This document shows positions 40,328-51,253 of a DNA stretch of 64,000 nt, one piece after another (the first letter of the stretch is position 1; each line of letters starts with the position of its first letter). Made by a program: the position numbers and the translations under genes. The stretch covers positions 2,501-66,500 of the forward strand of contig CAKJVC010000010.1 in assembly GCA_918026815.1 (NCBI GenBank). The letters run 5' to 3'. The notes beneath the pieces are model-generated. The model was not told where the DNA came from and did no database searches. It saw only the letters and a program-made list of their open reading frames with translations. Source of the DNA: Chalara sp. BL73. Taxonomy: Eukaryota; Ascomycota; Leotiomycetes; Helotiales.

Positions 40328-42333
40328 GCCACAGTACGCTGTAATAGCATTGACTGCCACGGTTCTCCGTCGATAGTCATTTTCCAGAAACTCCTCGGAC
40401 AGCGTTAAAATAGCGTTTATCAAAAAGAAATGTTCGGCTTCATCTAATCTAATCGCTTTTAAACATTTCGCGTCTCGTCGCTGACTACCTTTCCAAATAA
40501 CTGCTGCTCGCTGTGAGGATCACCAGTGATGTGATATAGGCTTGAGAGTACACAGGAGAAGTAATAGTAATCCAGAAGCTTGAATAAGTAGTAACCAGTG
40601 GAATAAAAACCAGTCTTTAAGAAAACAATAGAAGATATTGATCCCTCGCAATATATAGGTATGCCAACACTTATCAACCCAGCTCTGACCCGATAAAATT
40701 CAGGCTGCCAATATGTCAGAAGCAAGATTAATTAAGTAGCAATGATATCCACAACCACCGGAAAATATGTAAGAATCAAAAGCACGCCTCAACTGAATGA
40801 GGTGCTTGAGGCATACCACCATTTCAACCCGGAGCTTCCGGCATGGTCTCCTGGAAAGGGCTCACCGGGCTTGGGAGCTCGAAGAGTTCGGCTTCTGCCA
40901 AACGAGTCGGAACGTGGGGGCCGTTAGGACCTTGCTGGTTCCCCCTAGACATCTAGGCACCCCTTATTTTCGGCAGCATTCAGTTCGCCGAGGACAGGCC
41001 TGCGACATAGCACATCTTTCTCACGATCACGAAGGAACCAGCACTAAACCCAGACTCGTTTGACCCCGGCCCTAGCCTCGGCCAAGGGATTGTCGTGTTG
41101 GACGAGCAGAGGCTCTTGCTTCATTTCCGCTTCTTCCTCTTAGGCATTAGTACCTTTTTAGCTCTGTCCAGCGATTGCCAATCACCAGGCACTGGGCCAC
41201 CACATCACAACGGGGAAGACAACGATGCACGCTTTGGAAGAACGGGAAGAGCTTTCCTCCGGCTTTACGCGGGAAAAGGCTCTCTCTTTGCATTTTTTAC
41301 ACGGAATTATTTTCATACTAAACGCGTAGACACGTAAATCCAACCCGGTAAGGCTTTCCTAAGATTTACGAGTATGATGGGGTGGCACGGTGGAACAAGG
41401 GAGACCATGCTCGGTCGACAATATTTCCTGCCAGTATTTCAGCGTTGTGATACTCCTGACCGAGGGATCACAGCGATCGTAGTGATCTCCCTGATCCGTG
41501 TTCACGAAGATTCTATAAAAGGAGATAGCATTTTTCAAGATAAAAGCTTCGTGCTCAACTCAAATAGTATTCTTATACTTTGTCATTGGGATCTCTTTAA
41601 AGAGAATACGTGTTACACCAGCTTCTTCCAAGACTTACAACCCAGATACATATCTTCTATCTTAGTCGTTGGGTCTCTTGACTCTGCACCTGACCCAGCC
41701 CTAACCCTCAGTTGGTTGGATGTGTCCTGTGAGGGAGAGCACCGCCCCATTTAGAATGCACTGCGGGCAGTGACCGATGTTTGGATATAGAAAAAGAGCC
41801 AAAAAAAATACTGGGGAAAGAGAGTTGATCGAATTGAACTAAAGGCATAGGCTTTGCATAGCTCCTACGGTTTCCTGGGTATCACACTAGCTAGGATCCC
41901 TGCAGCCTCTATTAGATAGGCATAGCAGACTTGTTCTAGAATGTCTTTCTTCTAAAGAAGTTTTGTAGCTATATACGGCTCTGTAATTATAATAGCAATA
42001 TTCTCTCTGGCTGAGACCTGTTACGTTAGCTACATGACACGCCGACTATGGCCGCGTGCCAAGCACTGAGAGGTGTGGCTGGCTCGTGCGCGACACCCTA
42101 GGCCACTTTGGGGAGCTCCTACTGTATATATAGCGCGATCTCCTCGAGCTGCTTGAAGTTCCTTAGCTTTTAGACTCTCGTATCGAACCACCGTTGCCAA
42201 CTGTATCCGTAGATGCACAGCGCGTTCCGTCACACTTCTCGTCTTGCACCGCGGCCGTTTCCGCCTTGACATCTTTTTCTTATCAAAATTTGTGTGTTCA
42301 AGTTTTATTCGCATCTTCGCATGCAAATGCAAA
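40328..42333. other. 2-kb region without a supported gene
   Basis: Frames at 40742-41063, 41095-41337 and 41374-41754 have no recognised domain and no conserved start or splice context. Some degraded gene may be present, but I cannot name it. Confidence 0.4.
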
Positions 42334-43877
42334 ATGTCTCTCTTATTATGGAAGAGGCTTCTGAATACGACCCAAATCAAGCATGACTACTTGGAAAAAC
42401 CAGCCGGCCTCCAATGGCGCAGCAATAAACTATTCATCGTGGCAACGGTGGGCATAGGGCTCTTCACAGACCTCTTCCTTTACGGCTTGATCGTTCCGGT
42501 TCTTCCGTTTATGCTGGTTGATCGCGTCGGCCTGCCTCCAGACCAAATCCAAAGCCATGTTTCCAGCCTCTTAGCGGCCTACGCTGGAGCATCGGTCGCC
42601 ATCTCCCCAATTGCCGGAATCATCACCGACAGGCTCAGCACGAGACGAGCGCCATTTCTGTTAGGTGTTGCAGCATTATTTGGCGCCACGCTCCTGCTGG
42701 TGGTCGGGCGCACAATCCCCGTGTTGCTTATCGCGAGGGTGCTCCAAGGCATCAGCGCAGCCTTTGTCTGGACAACTGGCATGGCCTTGTGTTTGGAGAC
42801 TGTTGGCGCGGAGAATTTGGGAAAGTCGATAGGAGCTGTAAGTTGGGTTTTGTATAATTCACTTAGACATGTTTCTGACGTTGGATTAAAAACTAGATCT
42901 TTGGCTTTATCTCAGTCGGGACCCTCCTGGCTCCAATGCTAGGTGGCGTGCTGTACGACAAAGGCGGTCTCGCTGGGGTTTTTGGGCTCGCGTTTGCAGT
43001 GCTAGCCGTCGACTTTATCATGCGAGTGCTGGTCATTGAAGTCAAGGTCGCCCGCCGATACGAGCTGAGCGATGCAGGTGCTAGCGATGCCCTCATCACT
43101 GGTGCGAACCAACCGCAGGCTGGTGTAACAGACGGGGAAGAAGAGGGTGGAAGAGACGAACTGTCATCACTCTTACAGAACACGAGAAAGGGAGAAGACT
43201 TGTATAAAATATCACCGAATCTGCCTAAGGTTATGCGCATCATCCCGATCCTGCCCTGCCTTGCCGCTCCCCGTCTCGTCGCTGCTCTTCTCATTTCTTT
43301 TGTCCAGGCCGTGCTCCTTGGGAGCATCGACGCGACCGTTCCCATAGTCTCTCAAGAGTACTACAACTTTTCATCGCTCCAAGCCGGCCTAATGTTTCTC
43401 CCAATTGGCATCGCAAATCTAACTTTTGGGCCACTCTTGGGCTGGTGCGTGGATAGGTTCGGCACTAAGAGGGTCGCTGTGCTGGTATATCTGTATCTGG
43501 TTCCCGTCCTGATTTTATTCCGACTAGCAAGGCCTGGAGGAGTACCTGAAGTTGCCGTGTACGAAGCTCTGCTGGCTCTCGCTGGCATTGGTGTGGCTGG
43601 CATGGGTGCGCCATCCGTCGTGGAAGCTAGCACAGTCGTCCAGAGGTATCACCAAGCCAACCCGGATTTCTTTGGTGAGCATGGACCGTACGCTCAGCTT
43701 TACTCTTTATCGTATCTCTTCTTTTCATTGGGTTTGACAGTCGGACCTGAGCTTGCTGGTGGGTTAAGACAGGCCATTGGGTACGGGAACATGAATGCAG
43801 TGTTGGCGGCTATTTGCGCAGTGACAGCATTGGTATGCTTTCTGTTCATTGGCGGCAAACCCAAGATGAGCAGCTAG
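42334..43877 (+). CDS. MFS transporter, DHA1/vesicular-amine-transporter-like
   Basis: Exons 42334-42837 and 42897-43877 (intron 59 bp) give 494 residues. The first helix FIVATVGIGLFTDLFLYGLIVPVLPF and the motif GIITDRLSTRRAPFLLG (motif A) are typical of DHA1 drug:proton antiporters. A long hydrophilic central loop (GANQPQAGVTDGEEEGGRD) separates the two six-helix halves; the second half has GWCVDRFGTKRVAVLV. It probably exports a small organic molecule at the plasma membrane or vacuole. It begins the run of metabolite-type genes on the right. Intact with normal splice sites. Confidence 0.85.
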
Positions 43878-44145
43878 AAAACATTGCCTGATGTTTTTCA
43901 CATTGAGAAAATATGCAAGATCAGAAAGGAAAAGATCTGAAGAGCAAGATCAGCAGCAATGGCAGGCCAACAGCCACAGCAGGGACAGAGATAGGCAGAG
44001 AATTCTTCGTATACAGGATAATTAAACTTTTGTACAACAACCTATATAGGTGGACTTGGCCAAAGCAATTATTACATCTATCTGTGCTGTCTTTAAATAT
44101 ATGACACAATCTCGGGATTCACATGGATTTCCTAATTACACCCTG

Positions 44146-45011
44146 CTAGTGAAGAGGGAGCTGGTCGAAAGCCCTACCCTTTTGTATTTGATTCTCCTTG
44201 TGCGTTGATGACCCACGCCACGACAAGTTGTCGCTACGACGGCCATCAGTCGGCGTCCTCCGCATCGTCCTAAACAAATCCGCAAAAACCTTGCTGCCCA
44301 GCAAGTCGTAGCATTCCGCAACCTCCGCCACGGTCTTGTCGCTGGGCCCACGCTCGCGCCGGCTGTAGATAGAGACCCCGTACGACACGTTCTTGACGCC
44401 GACAGTCGAGGCGTCGTAGCTCACAAAGTAGGGCGCGCCCTGCTCGTAAAAGTCGAACCCCCACCCGACCCAAGCGGTGTTGTCCGTCTCGGCCATGATT
44501 TCGGCGGGTATGGTGTAGTTCCAAGCGTACTTTTGCCCTGGGAGCGGCGTGTCGGTGCCGGGCGTCGTGATTACGGTGTCATTGTCTCCAAGTTGGAACG
44601 AGTTCACGTCGGCAATGACTGTCGCGTGAATTTCTGATACTCGATCTCCGTTCACATCACTTGTCAGAGGATACCACTCGTTCTGTTTTGATTCATTAGC
44701 GAACCAGTATACTCCGGTTAATCCAGCTGAAGATGAAGAAGCCCTACTTGCATGTTGGACCAGTCCCAGTACTCTGCTATGCTAGTCCATGCCAGAGCCC
44801 ACTTGCCGTAGCCAAAGCCAAATGGCGGCTCAATCCACGGCCGCTCAATGGTAGTTTGGTCCAAGAAGGTGGCATTCACAGGTCGCGGTGGTAAACGAAA
44901 AGTAGCACACGGGTCGTCGAATAAATCTCTTGGTGACGGGACTGACACTGTCAAGGCGACAGCTCTTGTGGCCATGGCCAAAGCTAAGTGCGCGGCAGCA
45001 AGCTTGATCAT
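44146..45011 (-). CDS. Small secreted protein of unknown function
   Basis: Exons 45011-44748 and 44682-44146 (intron 65 bp, GTAGGG...AACAG) give 266 residues. The N-terminus MIKLAAAHLALAMATRAVALTVSVPS is a signal peptide. The body is rich in aromatic residues (YWDWSNMQ, NTAWVGWGFDFYE) with several possible N-glycosylation sites and only two cysteines in the mature region. I do not recognise a family. Its reading frame, splice sites and secretion signal are consistent, so I believe the gene is real. It is divergent from the SDR gene at 45454. Confidence 0.65.
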
Positions 45012-45453
45012 CGTGAGACAGGTGAATGAAAGACGAAGGCTTGTGAGAGATTGAGTGGAATCTAATGATGAATAGGAGAATGCTAAAGGAATGCTGCCAG
45101 TTTAACTTTTTATTATTTGGAAAGAAATCTACCGGCAAGGTTCGCAGTGTTCGGTACTGTTAGTGTAATCTCCTGCAGTAGCTACCTCTGTTGTGGCGCA
45201 CCAGGATGGCTGGTCATCTTAGATCAGATATTATTAACCAGGTTTATTGCTAGACCGACACCCATTATGAGGCGTGTTTTTATTGGGACGATATATAGCT
45301 ATTATAGTGACGGCTGTATGGCATACTAGGTCACTTTGGAGCAGTTTATTACAACTCCTTTTCAGGCTTATTTTCTACATTAATTTCCACCCTTTTTTTA
45401 TTTCTGGTTCTTCTCTCCATGCTATCAACTTGAAAAAAAAAAAAAAATTAACC
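45012..45453. other. Divergent promoter region
   Basis: 442 bp between a minus-strand secreted-protein gene and the plus-strand SDR gene. A poly-A run lies just before ACCATGG at 45451. No GGTG tract is present. Confidence 0.45.
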
Positions 45454-46506
45454 ATGGGGAATGAATCTCATGTAAAATGGGGCCCAATCCTCATTGTTGG
45501 CGGTTCTGGTCGTCTCGGATTCTTTATCGCCCAGCAACTCCTACAGCAACCTGAATGTGGCCGCGTAGTCTCTATCAGTCGCAGCAACAAGATTGCCCAT
45601 CCGTGCGACGGCGTTGAATACCGCGTCGCAGATGTTCGGGACAGCAACGCTCTGGGAAAAGTTATGGGCGAGATTATGCCGGAAACGATTATCAACTCGG
45701 CTGCACCAGCGCACGCGAACACACTTACACCGAGCTCTGAATTCGAACAAGTTTTTGTCAAAGGTCAGGATACACTGATGGCTCTGGCTCAGCAATCCGG
45801 CACGAAATACATGATCTGCACTACTTCCTCCAGCGTCATCGAAGGCTACAATCACGTCCAGGCCGACGAAACCGTACCGCTCTGGCCGGAGAACTCGTCC
45901 GCTTTCCCGTACTGGGTTCAGCGCGCGAGAGCGGAAGAGCGGCTCCTGGCAGTGGACTCGGCTACTTTCCAAACGGTTTCTCTCCGGTTACCGCTAATTA
46001 TCGGAGAGAGAGAGTACGCTTTTGTGCCGGCCATGTTGAAGACAATGAGGGAGGGCAACACGGGTGTGCAGATAGGGAGCGACCAAGGGCTACTTGCCAC
46101 CGTCTCGGGAAACGATGCGGCGCGGGGGCATATTCTCGCCCTGCGGGCGCTCATGAAGCCAAGAAACAACGTTCACGGTGAGGCATTCTATATTACAGGG
46201 AAGACAACTTTGTCGTTTTGGACCATGGCGCGCATTATTTGGAACGAGGCCGGGTGGGAGCAAGAAAAGGCACCGTTTGTCATGCCCGAGTGGGCTGCCA
46301 AGCTGATGGCTGTTGGCTCGGAAACGATAATGGGGCCATTTGGGATAGAGCCTCAGCTGACGATGCACATGCTGCGATTCATGTGCAATACGTGGACATA
46401 CGACGGTAGCAAGGCTAGGGACCGGCTGGGGTATGTGCCCAAGGATGATACTGAGGATCAGATAAGGAAGAGTGTAAGGTGGCACCTGAAGCACGAAACA
46501 GCTTGA
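45454..46506 (+). CDS. Extended SDR, 3-beta-hydroxysteroid dehydrogenase-like
   Basis: A single exon of 350 residues, with a good start context (ACCATGG). The Rossmann glycine motif is GGSGRLGFFIAQQL (residues about 15-28). VADVRDSN, INSAAPAH and TTSSSVIEG (the Ser position of the triad) follow in the usual order of NAD(P)-dependent sterol 4-carboxylate 3-dehydrogenase/3-beta-HSD proteins. The catalytic YxxxK is YWVQR: tyrosine is present but the lysine is arginine. Downstream VSGNDAARGHILAL and GEAFYITGK are typical of the family. It probably oxidises or reduces a hydroxyl or ketone on a polycyclic substrate. Lies among P450, FAD oxidase and transporter genes. Confidence 0.83.
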   Translation: MGNESHVKWGPILIVGGSGRLGFFIAQQLLQQPECGRVVSISRSNKIAHPCDGVEYRVADVRDSNALGKVMGEIMPETIINSAAPAHANTLTPSSEFEQVFVKGQDTLMALAQQSGTKYMICTTSSSVIEGYNHVQADETVPLWPENSSAFPYWVQRARAEERLLAVDSATFQTVSLRLPLIIGEREYAFVPAMLKTMREGNTGVQIGSDQGLLATVSGNDAARGHILALRALMKPRNNVHGEAFYITGKTTLSFWTMARIIWNEAGWEQEKAPFVMPEWAAKLMAVGSETIMGPFGIEPQLTMHMLRFMCNTWTYDGSKARDRLGYVPKDDTEDQIRKSVRWHLKHETA

Positions 46507-48109
46507 TTAGCAGGAAATAATGGTTCAAGTTTAAACTTTGCTGCAGGTTTTTGCGAATGAATATGGGCCCATCTGGTGTGTGATGCAAATGCAAAAGTTG
46601 GTCGGGCCTAAGTAGCCTTGTTCGGAATTTGTTGGATCCGATGAGAAGAAGCGGCACACTAGCACGGGTACTTCCGCCCGTGCCAAGTTTGGGGATCCTC
46701 ACCATCCTTGTAGCGTGGATGTGGCCCATGTTTTCCGTCCTGTTGGCTTATCGTTTGTATCGATCCGAAGAATACAACTATTGATGCAAAGTAGGTGTAG
46801 GTGACTGCACATTACGGATTGAGTTTCAGTTTTATGCAAGTGCTGATGGTGGTGCTGCGGTATGGTAGAGTAATATCCCTCCTGTATGTGCCGGCATGTG
46901 GTCGATCTGGGGTATCTCCAGCGCGAAAAGCTACCAGGTATGAGGGAGCATCCTTCCGCTCGATACTCGTCCAATAGTATATAGCATGTGCGATAGTTCG
47001 GTAGGGCAGAAACAGGGGGTTGCAGATGAGACGAGACGACAGAGTGGGTGGGTTGGTGTTGTATCTGGGGTGAGGGGTGCTGAGGGTGCGAGAGGTGTGT
47101 AAGAGGCGTAGCAGGGGTCGGATAAGGGACTAATCACATGGAGATACCGCCCATCATCAAAGCAAGCGTATTTAGCTGTGGTGAGTTCTGTCTGTGCACT
47201 CTCGTCTGAATTGTGCGGCCTGACGGGTTCAGGTCTGTCCCGATGCGGGGCTGTGGCCAAGAGGCGAATTTTGCAACTTGATGAAGCAGCTCCTGGCGTG
47301 TTGTGTCCTCTGTGGATCTTGACATGCATGGGAACAGTCGCAGGCTCGCCTACTTCGTAACAGTAGGCGAATTAGGACATGCCCGCTCGAGCATGGATAG
47401 CAACAGGACGACTTTGTTTTTCAATTTTTACTTTTGCAGTTACTCGATTGGGAGTGGAGGTCGTTAGGTTTCCAGCTACCATGGACATGATATTCGCCAA
47501 AAGTTCGGAAGCCGCTTCATGACGAAGCTTTCTTCCTCAAGCCCCTATACCATGGCTAGTCTTGCAAGGGGCGGGATTGATGTTACCCCAGTAGCTGGGT
47601 AATCGGGCTGCCACTCCCCATGTTGCATAGTCCCAATCTCCTTGAGAACCACATGTATGCCATGGGCCAAGAGTTTCTTAATACTCAGTCTTGCAGGTCG
47701 AATATCATCAGACAGCAACTTCAGTAACAATTTTTGGAATCATTGAAGCGCGAATTATATTTGCTGATATTCTCTAGACTTTAAGTGACTGAGTTGATTT
47801 GCTATTTCTTCAGTTTTCTAGTCCTTACTCCCCCCACCTCCAACGTCTGCGCCGGTTTCGGCTCCTCAGGCCCCCTCTCACATATCAAGTGAATTACATG
47901 TCTGTTCTTAGGATGGGTTATCTGTAATAGCGAGGCAGCTTGAAGCCTGTATTACAGGCTCAATTACAGTAATTTGGAGATCTGGCTTCAACGTACAATA
48001 AATTATCCAGCCGTGAAGACTTCTTGCAGAGCTATCCTTTTAACAATTTCCAGTTATACAAATTCTACCTTTCGGAAAAAAGAAAAGCCCTCGTAAAACA
48101 AGAACGTAG
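46507..48109. other. Intergenic with an orphan GGTG tract
   Basis: 1.6 kb without a supported gene. A GGTG-rich tract lies at 47045-47120. Short frames (46931-47329 minus, among others) overlap it and look like by-products of its composition. Confidence 0.45.
47045..47120 (+). promoter_or_regulatory. GGTG-repeat tract without an obvious target gene
   Basis: GGGTGAGGGGTGC, GGGTGCGAGAGGTGTGTAAG and similar units on the plus strand. No intact plus-strand gene follows within 1 kb; it may mark a lost gene. Confidence 0.4.
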
Positions 48110-49827
48110 TTAGTAGGTCAATTTCACAGGCTTGACATAACAATGTTGTGGTACGTGGGTCATCTTGTCAATGGCCTCGTAACCGCTCAGCTCCTTGGGA
48201 CATTTATGAAGCTCAAAGCTCCATACGATCAAAGTAATAAGCAACTTCAACTCGAAGTTGCCATTCTACGCCCATAGCAGCCGCGCTCGCCCAGACCAAA
48301 CGTGAGGAGCAGCCCAGCAGCTTGCCGCTGGCTTGCCCTACAAGCCATCGTTCTGGATTGAAATCCGCCATACCCTTGTGATTCCAAGTGCCAACCTTGT
48401 CCTTGGACTCAAGGCATGACTGTGTTCGCAGCGAATCATCGATGTCGAATTCAGGAGAGAAAATGCTGGGTCCGTTACCCATCAGGAAAACTTCTGTGCT
48501 TTTAGGGATGCGGTGCTCAAGCACTTCTGCATCGACTAGTGCAGTGCGAACAGCGGATGCCTCGGTGAGGGAGCACCGAAGAATTTCTTCAATTACAGCA
48601 TCCCTGTAGTGAACTGGTGTCTTGTTGATCTCCTGGAAGGTCGGCTTTCTCCTCTCTGCCACTGCGTCGGCGGGTGCGGCCCGAAGTTCGGCCCGTAGCT
48701 TGTTTTGCACGTCCGGATTGTCGGCGAGATTCTTCAGGCCCCATGTTATAGCCGTCGCCGTCGTGTCATGGGCACCCATGATGAATCCGAGGATCTATTT
48801 ATTGCTAGTCAGCGAAGCTATCCAGAGTCTGGGTGAGTGCAAGGAAAGTTGTGTGCTTGTTACACCTCGTCGTACATTCCCCGTGATTGAGGTTCCGGGG
48901 CTCTTTTTTCTTTCTCTGCCAACAAAATCTCTCTGCGAATAAATCATCAATAGCGCATTTGACATCTCTATCTTTCTCTGATCTTCCTTAGGCTCTTTTC
49001 AGACAAAACCCAATGAGCAAAAACCGGTACCGGGGATTTGATGCTAGTTTCCACACTTTCAATAATAGTGAGGAAAGACTGAACTGCTTCTGGGTACGGT
49101 GCAAAAGGCAGCACAGCCTCTGCATTCAAGTCGCTAGGTATATCTACTCCTTTTATCGTTGCGTAAAGTCGGAGTTGGGCCTTTGTTGTGCTGTTGGCGG
49201 GGTCTGCTCCAAAGATAATACCCCATACCGCATCCATAGTAGTGCGATATATATCCTCAGAGGCATTGAACGGATGTCCTTTAGCAAGCCTCGACTTTTG
49301 CTCCGAAAGTTGCAAAAAGTCCAAACCTGCTTCATACACGTGCGGAGCGGCTACGTCGTGCAGAAATCCCATACCCATAACGCCGTGCACCCATTTGCGA
49401 TGTTTCCTGAATTCATCATTGGTAGGCATGCAGAAATGGCTTTGTGGTACAACCCCCCGGAGACGTCGCAAATGAACTTGGATCTATCAAACTCCTTTGT
49501 ACGGCGCACCAAGAAATCTTGAGCTTCTCGGAAATCGGTAATAACAACGCACGGTTTGCCAAACGGGCGAATAAAAAGTTGTACAATCGGAGATTGCAGA
49601 TTGACATTTTGCGTGCTCATCCAGTCGTAGAGCTCTTGAGTTTTGGTTGTATGCCTGACCATAGGTCCAATGTCGCCAAAAAGGGATGTAGTTGCCTTTC
49701 TGTTGTATGGTATACCAGGAGTCGGCTTTGGTAGTGCCTAACAGTAGCATAGGTACAGACCGCCGCCGACGAGTGCGAGAGAGGCTGGATTGAATCCCAA
49801 GAAAGAAAAAAGAAAATCTTCAGCCAT
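48110..49827 (-). pseudogene. Cytochrome P450 pseudogene, copy 2
   Basis: Full-length relic paralogous to the copy at 16 kb. It opens MAEDFLFSFLGFNPASLAL and meets TAG near 49740. It continues through PIVQLFIRPFGKPCVVITDF, changes frame near 49465 (as copy 1 does), then NDEFRKHRKWVHGVM and DAVWGIIFGADPANSTTKA. An intron lies near 48865-48795, followed by the I-helix GAHDTTATAITWG, ExxR as EEILR, FNPERW and, in another frame, the haem loop FGLGERGCYGRR. The C-terminus HVPQHCYVKP ends at 48110. All P450 landmarks remain but at least four frame or stop defects exist, so it is inactive as sequenced. Confidence 0.85.
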
Positions 49828-51253
49828 CGCAACGATACTACGATGTGAAAATCACTACAGTTCGTAAAAATTACTTTGAAAACAATAGAGATTGGGTTTG
49901 AGGTGGGAGAAAGAAAGAAGGTCGCCTTCGCCTGGGAATAATCCTCGTGCCACCCACCACCCTAATTACTTTCACAATACGCGCACATTAGTCCTGACAC
50001 ATTGGTAGAACAGGCATGCAATACCGCTCTACAGCGTAGCAATCACCAAATACACGCCTTCCGCACACGTCGCACCTTCCCCACGACAGACAGGAAGGTG
50101 GAGGCAAAATAGAGATTATGGGGTAGAGGTTTATCCCACATAAACGAGGCTTTTGCTTTAAGGTGGCGAAATGCAGAAAGAAACCTTATTATGTGTAAAT
50201 GTAAACCTATTTCTCCACTAGAACTTGTCCAAGGTTTCCGCATCCAAATCAGGAGTTTTTGCAACTTCGAAAAAGTCCTAGGCCTTACCAGGGGCCATCG
50301 CAGCAACAAAAGGGGGGCATGCCATAGTGCTGGTAAGTGACCGGGCTCACCCATGTCTCGGGTTTCCCCTGTCAGCAGCATTTCCAATATCGTTCCTCAT
50401 ACTGGGTTAGTACGAGTCGCGTCAGCTTTAGTCTCGGATTGCTCTAACACCTCGGATTAATTGAGTCTGCAAGATAAGCCCTAAGCGTTTCTGCACAATT
50501 ATAGCTGAACTACTCGCGGTCGTCGAGGACACAAGCTCGTCCCGATAGTAAGTCATGAATGAACGCTAGTAAACTCCAAGAGTAAAGGCATTGATTCATG
50601 GCATTGATTCATGTCTTTCTATTATTTTTCCCTTCGTTTTTTGCCGTATTTCAGACTAGCAGTCATCTAGACCCACCAGGCAAAGATCAGGTGCTATTGA
50701 AGGCAATTACAGCGTTGGATAAGCTCCAAACTAGGTTTAGTGATCGGCAGTATAGTACCGTAAACGGCGAAAGTGGCGTCAGCCCTTTGGTCCAACTTAA
50801 ACGCCACATCTTGCTAACGGCACTGGCACGTCAATTAGGACCCCCTGCCTTACCTCACTTTCAGTCAACTGCCGAAAATGGAACAATGGGACGCACGTGA
50901 CTCAAAGAGAGCTAATCATGTGATCAGGGGCTTTGGGAAGTCATCAGCTTTTGTGGAGTTTGTCTCGGGTACCCTTTTCAGATATTTAACTAATCCATTT
51001 TCGGCCGTTTGGCTCCGCTTAGTCTGAAAGTGGGATTGCACGTGTGCCTGATCAGCGTGGGCTGAAAACACTTTTGCGGCTTACGATGTTGTACTGTATA
51101 ATCAAAAGAGTAAGAGTGTATTAGATTCTGTAGACGTTAAATGACGAAAAGAGATATAAACGAGTGTTATATTCTGAAATCTGCCAGAAGCGTTATTGCA
51201 TGTGGCTCCATTTAATTTCTAATGTACGGCTGGATCTTGACTATGACTCAAGA
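49828..51253. other. Intergenic, with a weak GGTG tract
   Basis: Apart from the tract at 50051-50085, it has only short frames. A 100-codon frame at 50598 begins with a hydrophobic stretch but has no other support. Confidence 0.4.
50051..50085 (-). promoter_or_regulatory. Short GGTG/GGCG tract upstream of P450 copy 2
   Basis: Minus-strand GGAAGGTGCGACGTGTGCGG then AAGGCGTGTA, about 224 bp before ATG 49827. It is a degenerate version of the tract upstream of copy 1. Confidence 0.4.

Noticed and set aside
40742..41754. Three consecutive short plus-strand frames
   Set aside because: Considered as exons of a degraded gene, but no recognisable domain or consistent splice sites link them.
46931..47329. 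132-codon minus-strand frame
   Set aside because: It overlaps the GGTG-repeat tract and its composition follows from the repeat.
50598..50900. 100-codon frame with a hydrophobic start resembling a signal peptide
   Set aside because: The remainder has no conserved pattern and no cysteines of a typical small secreted protein; the evidence is too weak to call.
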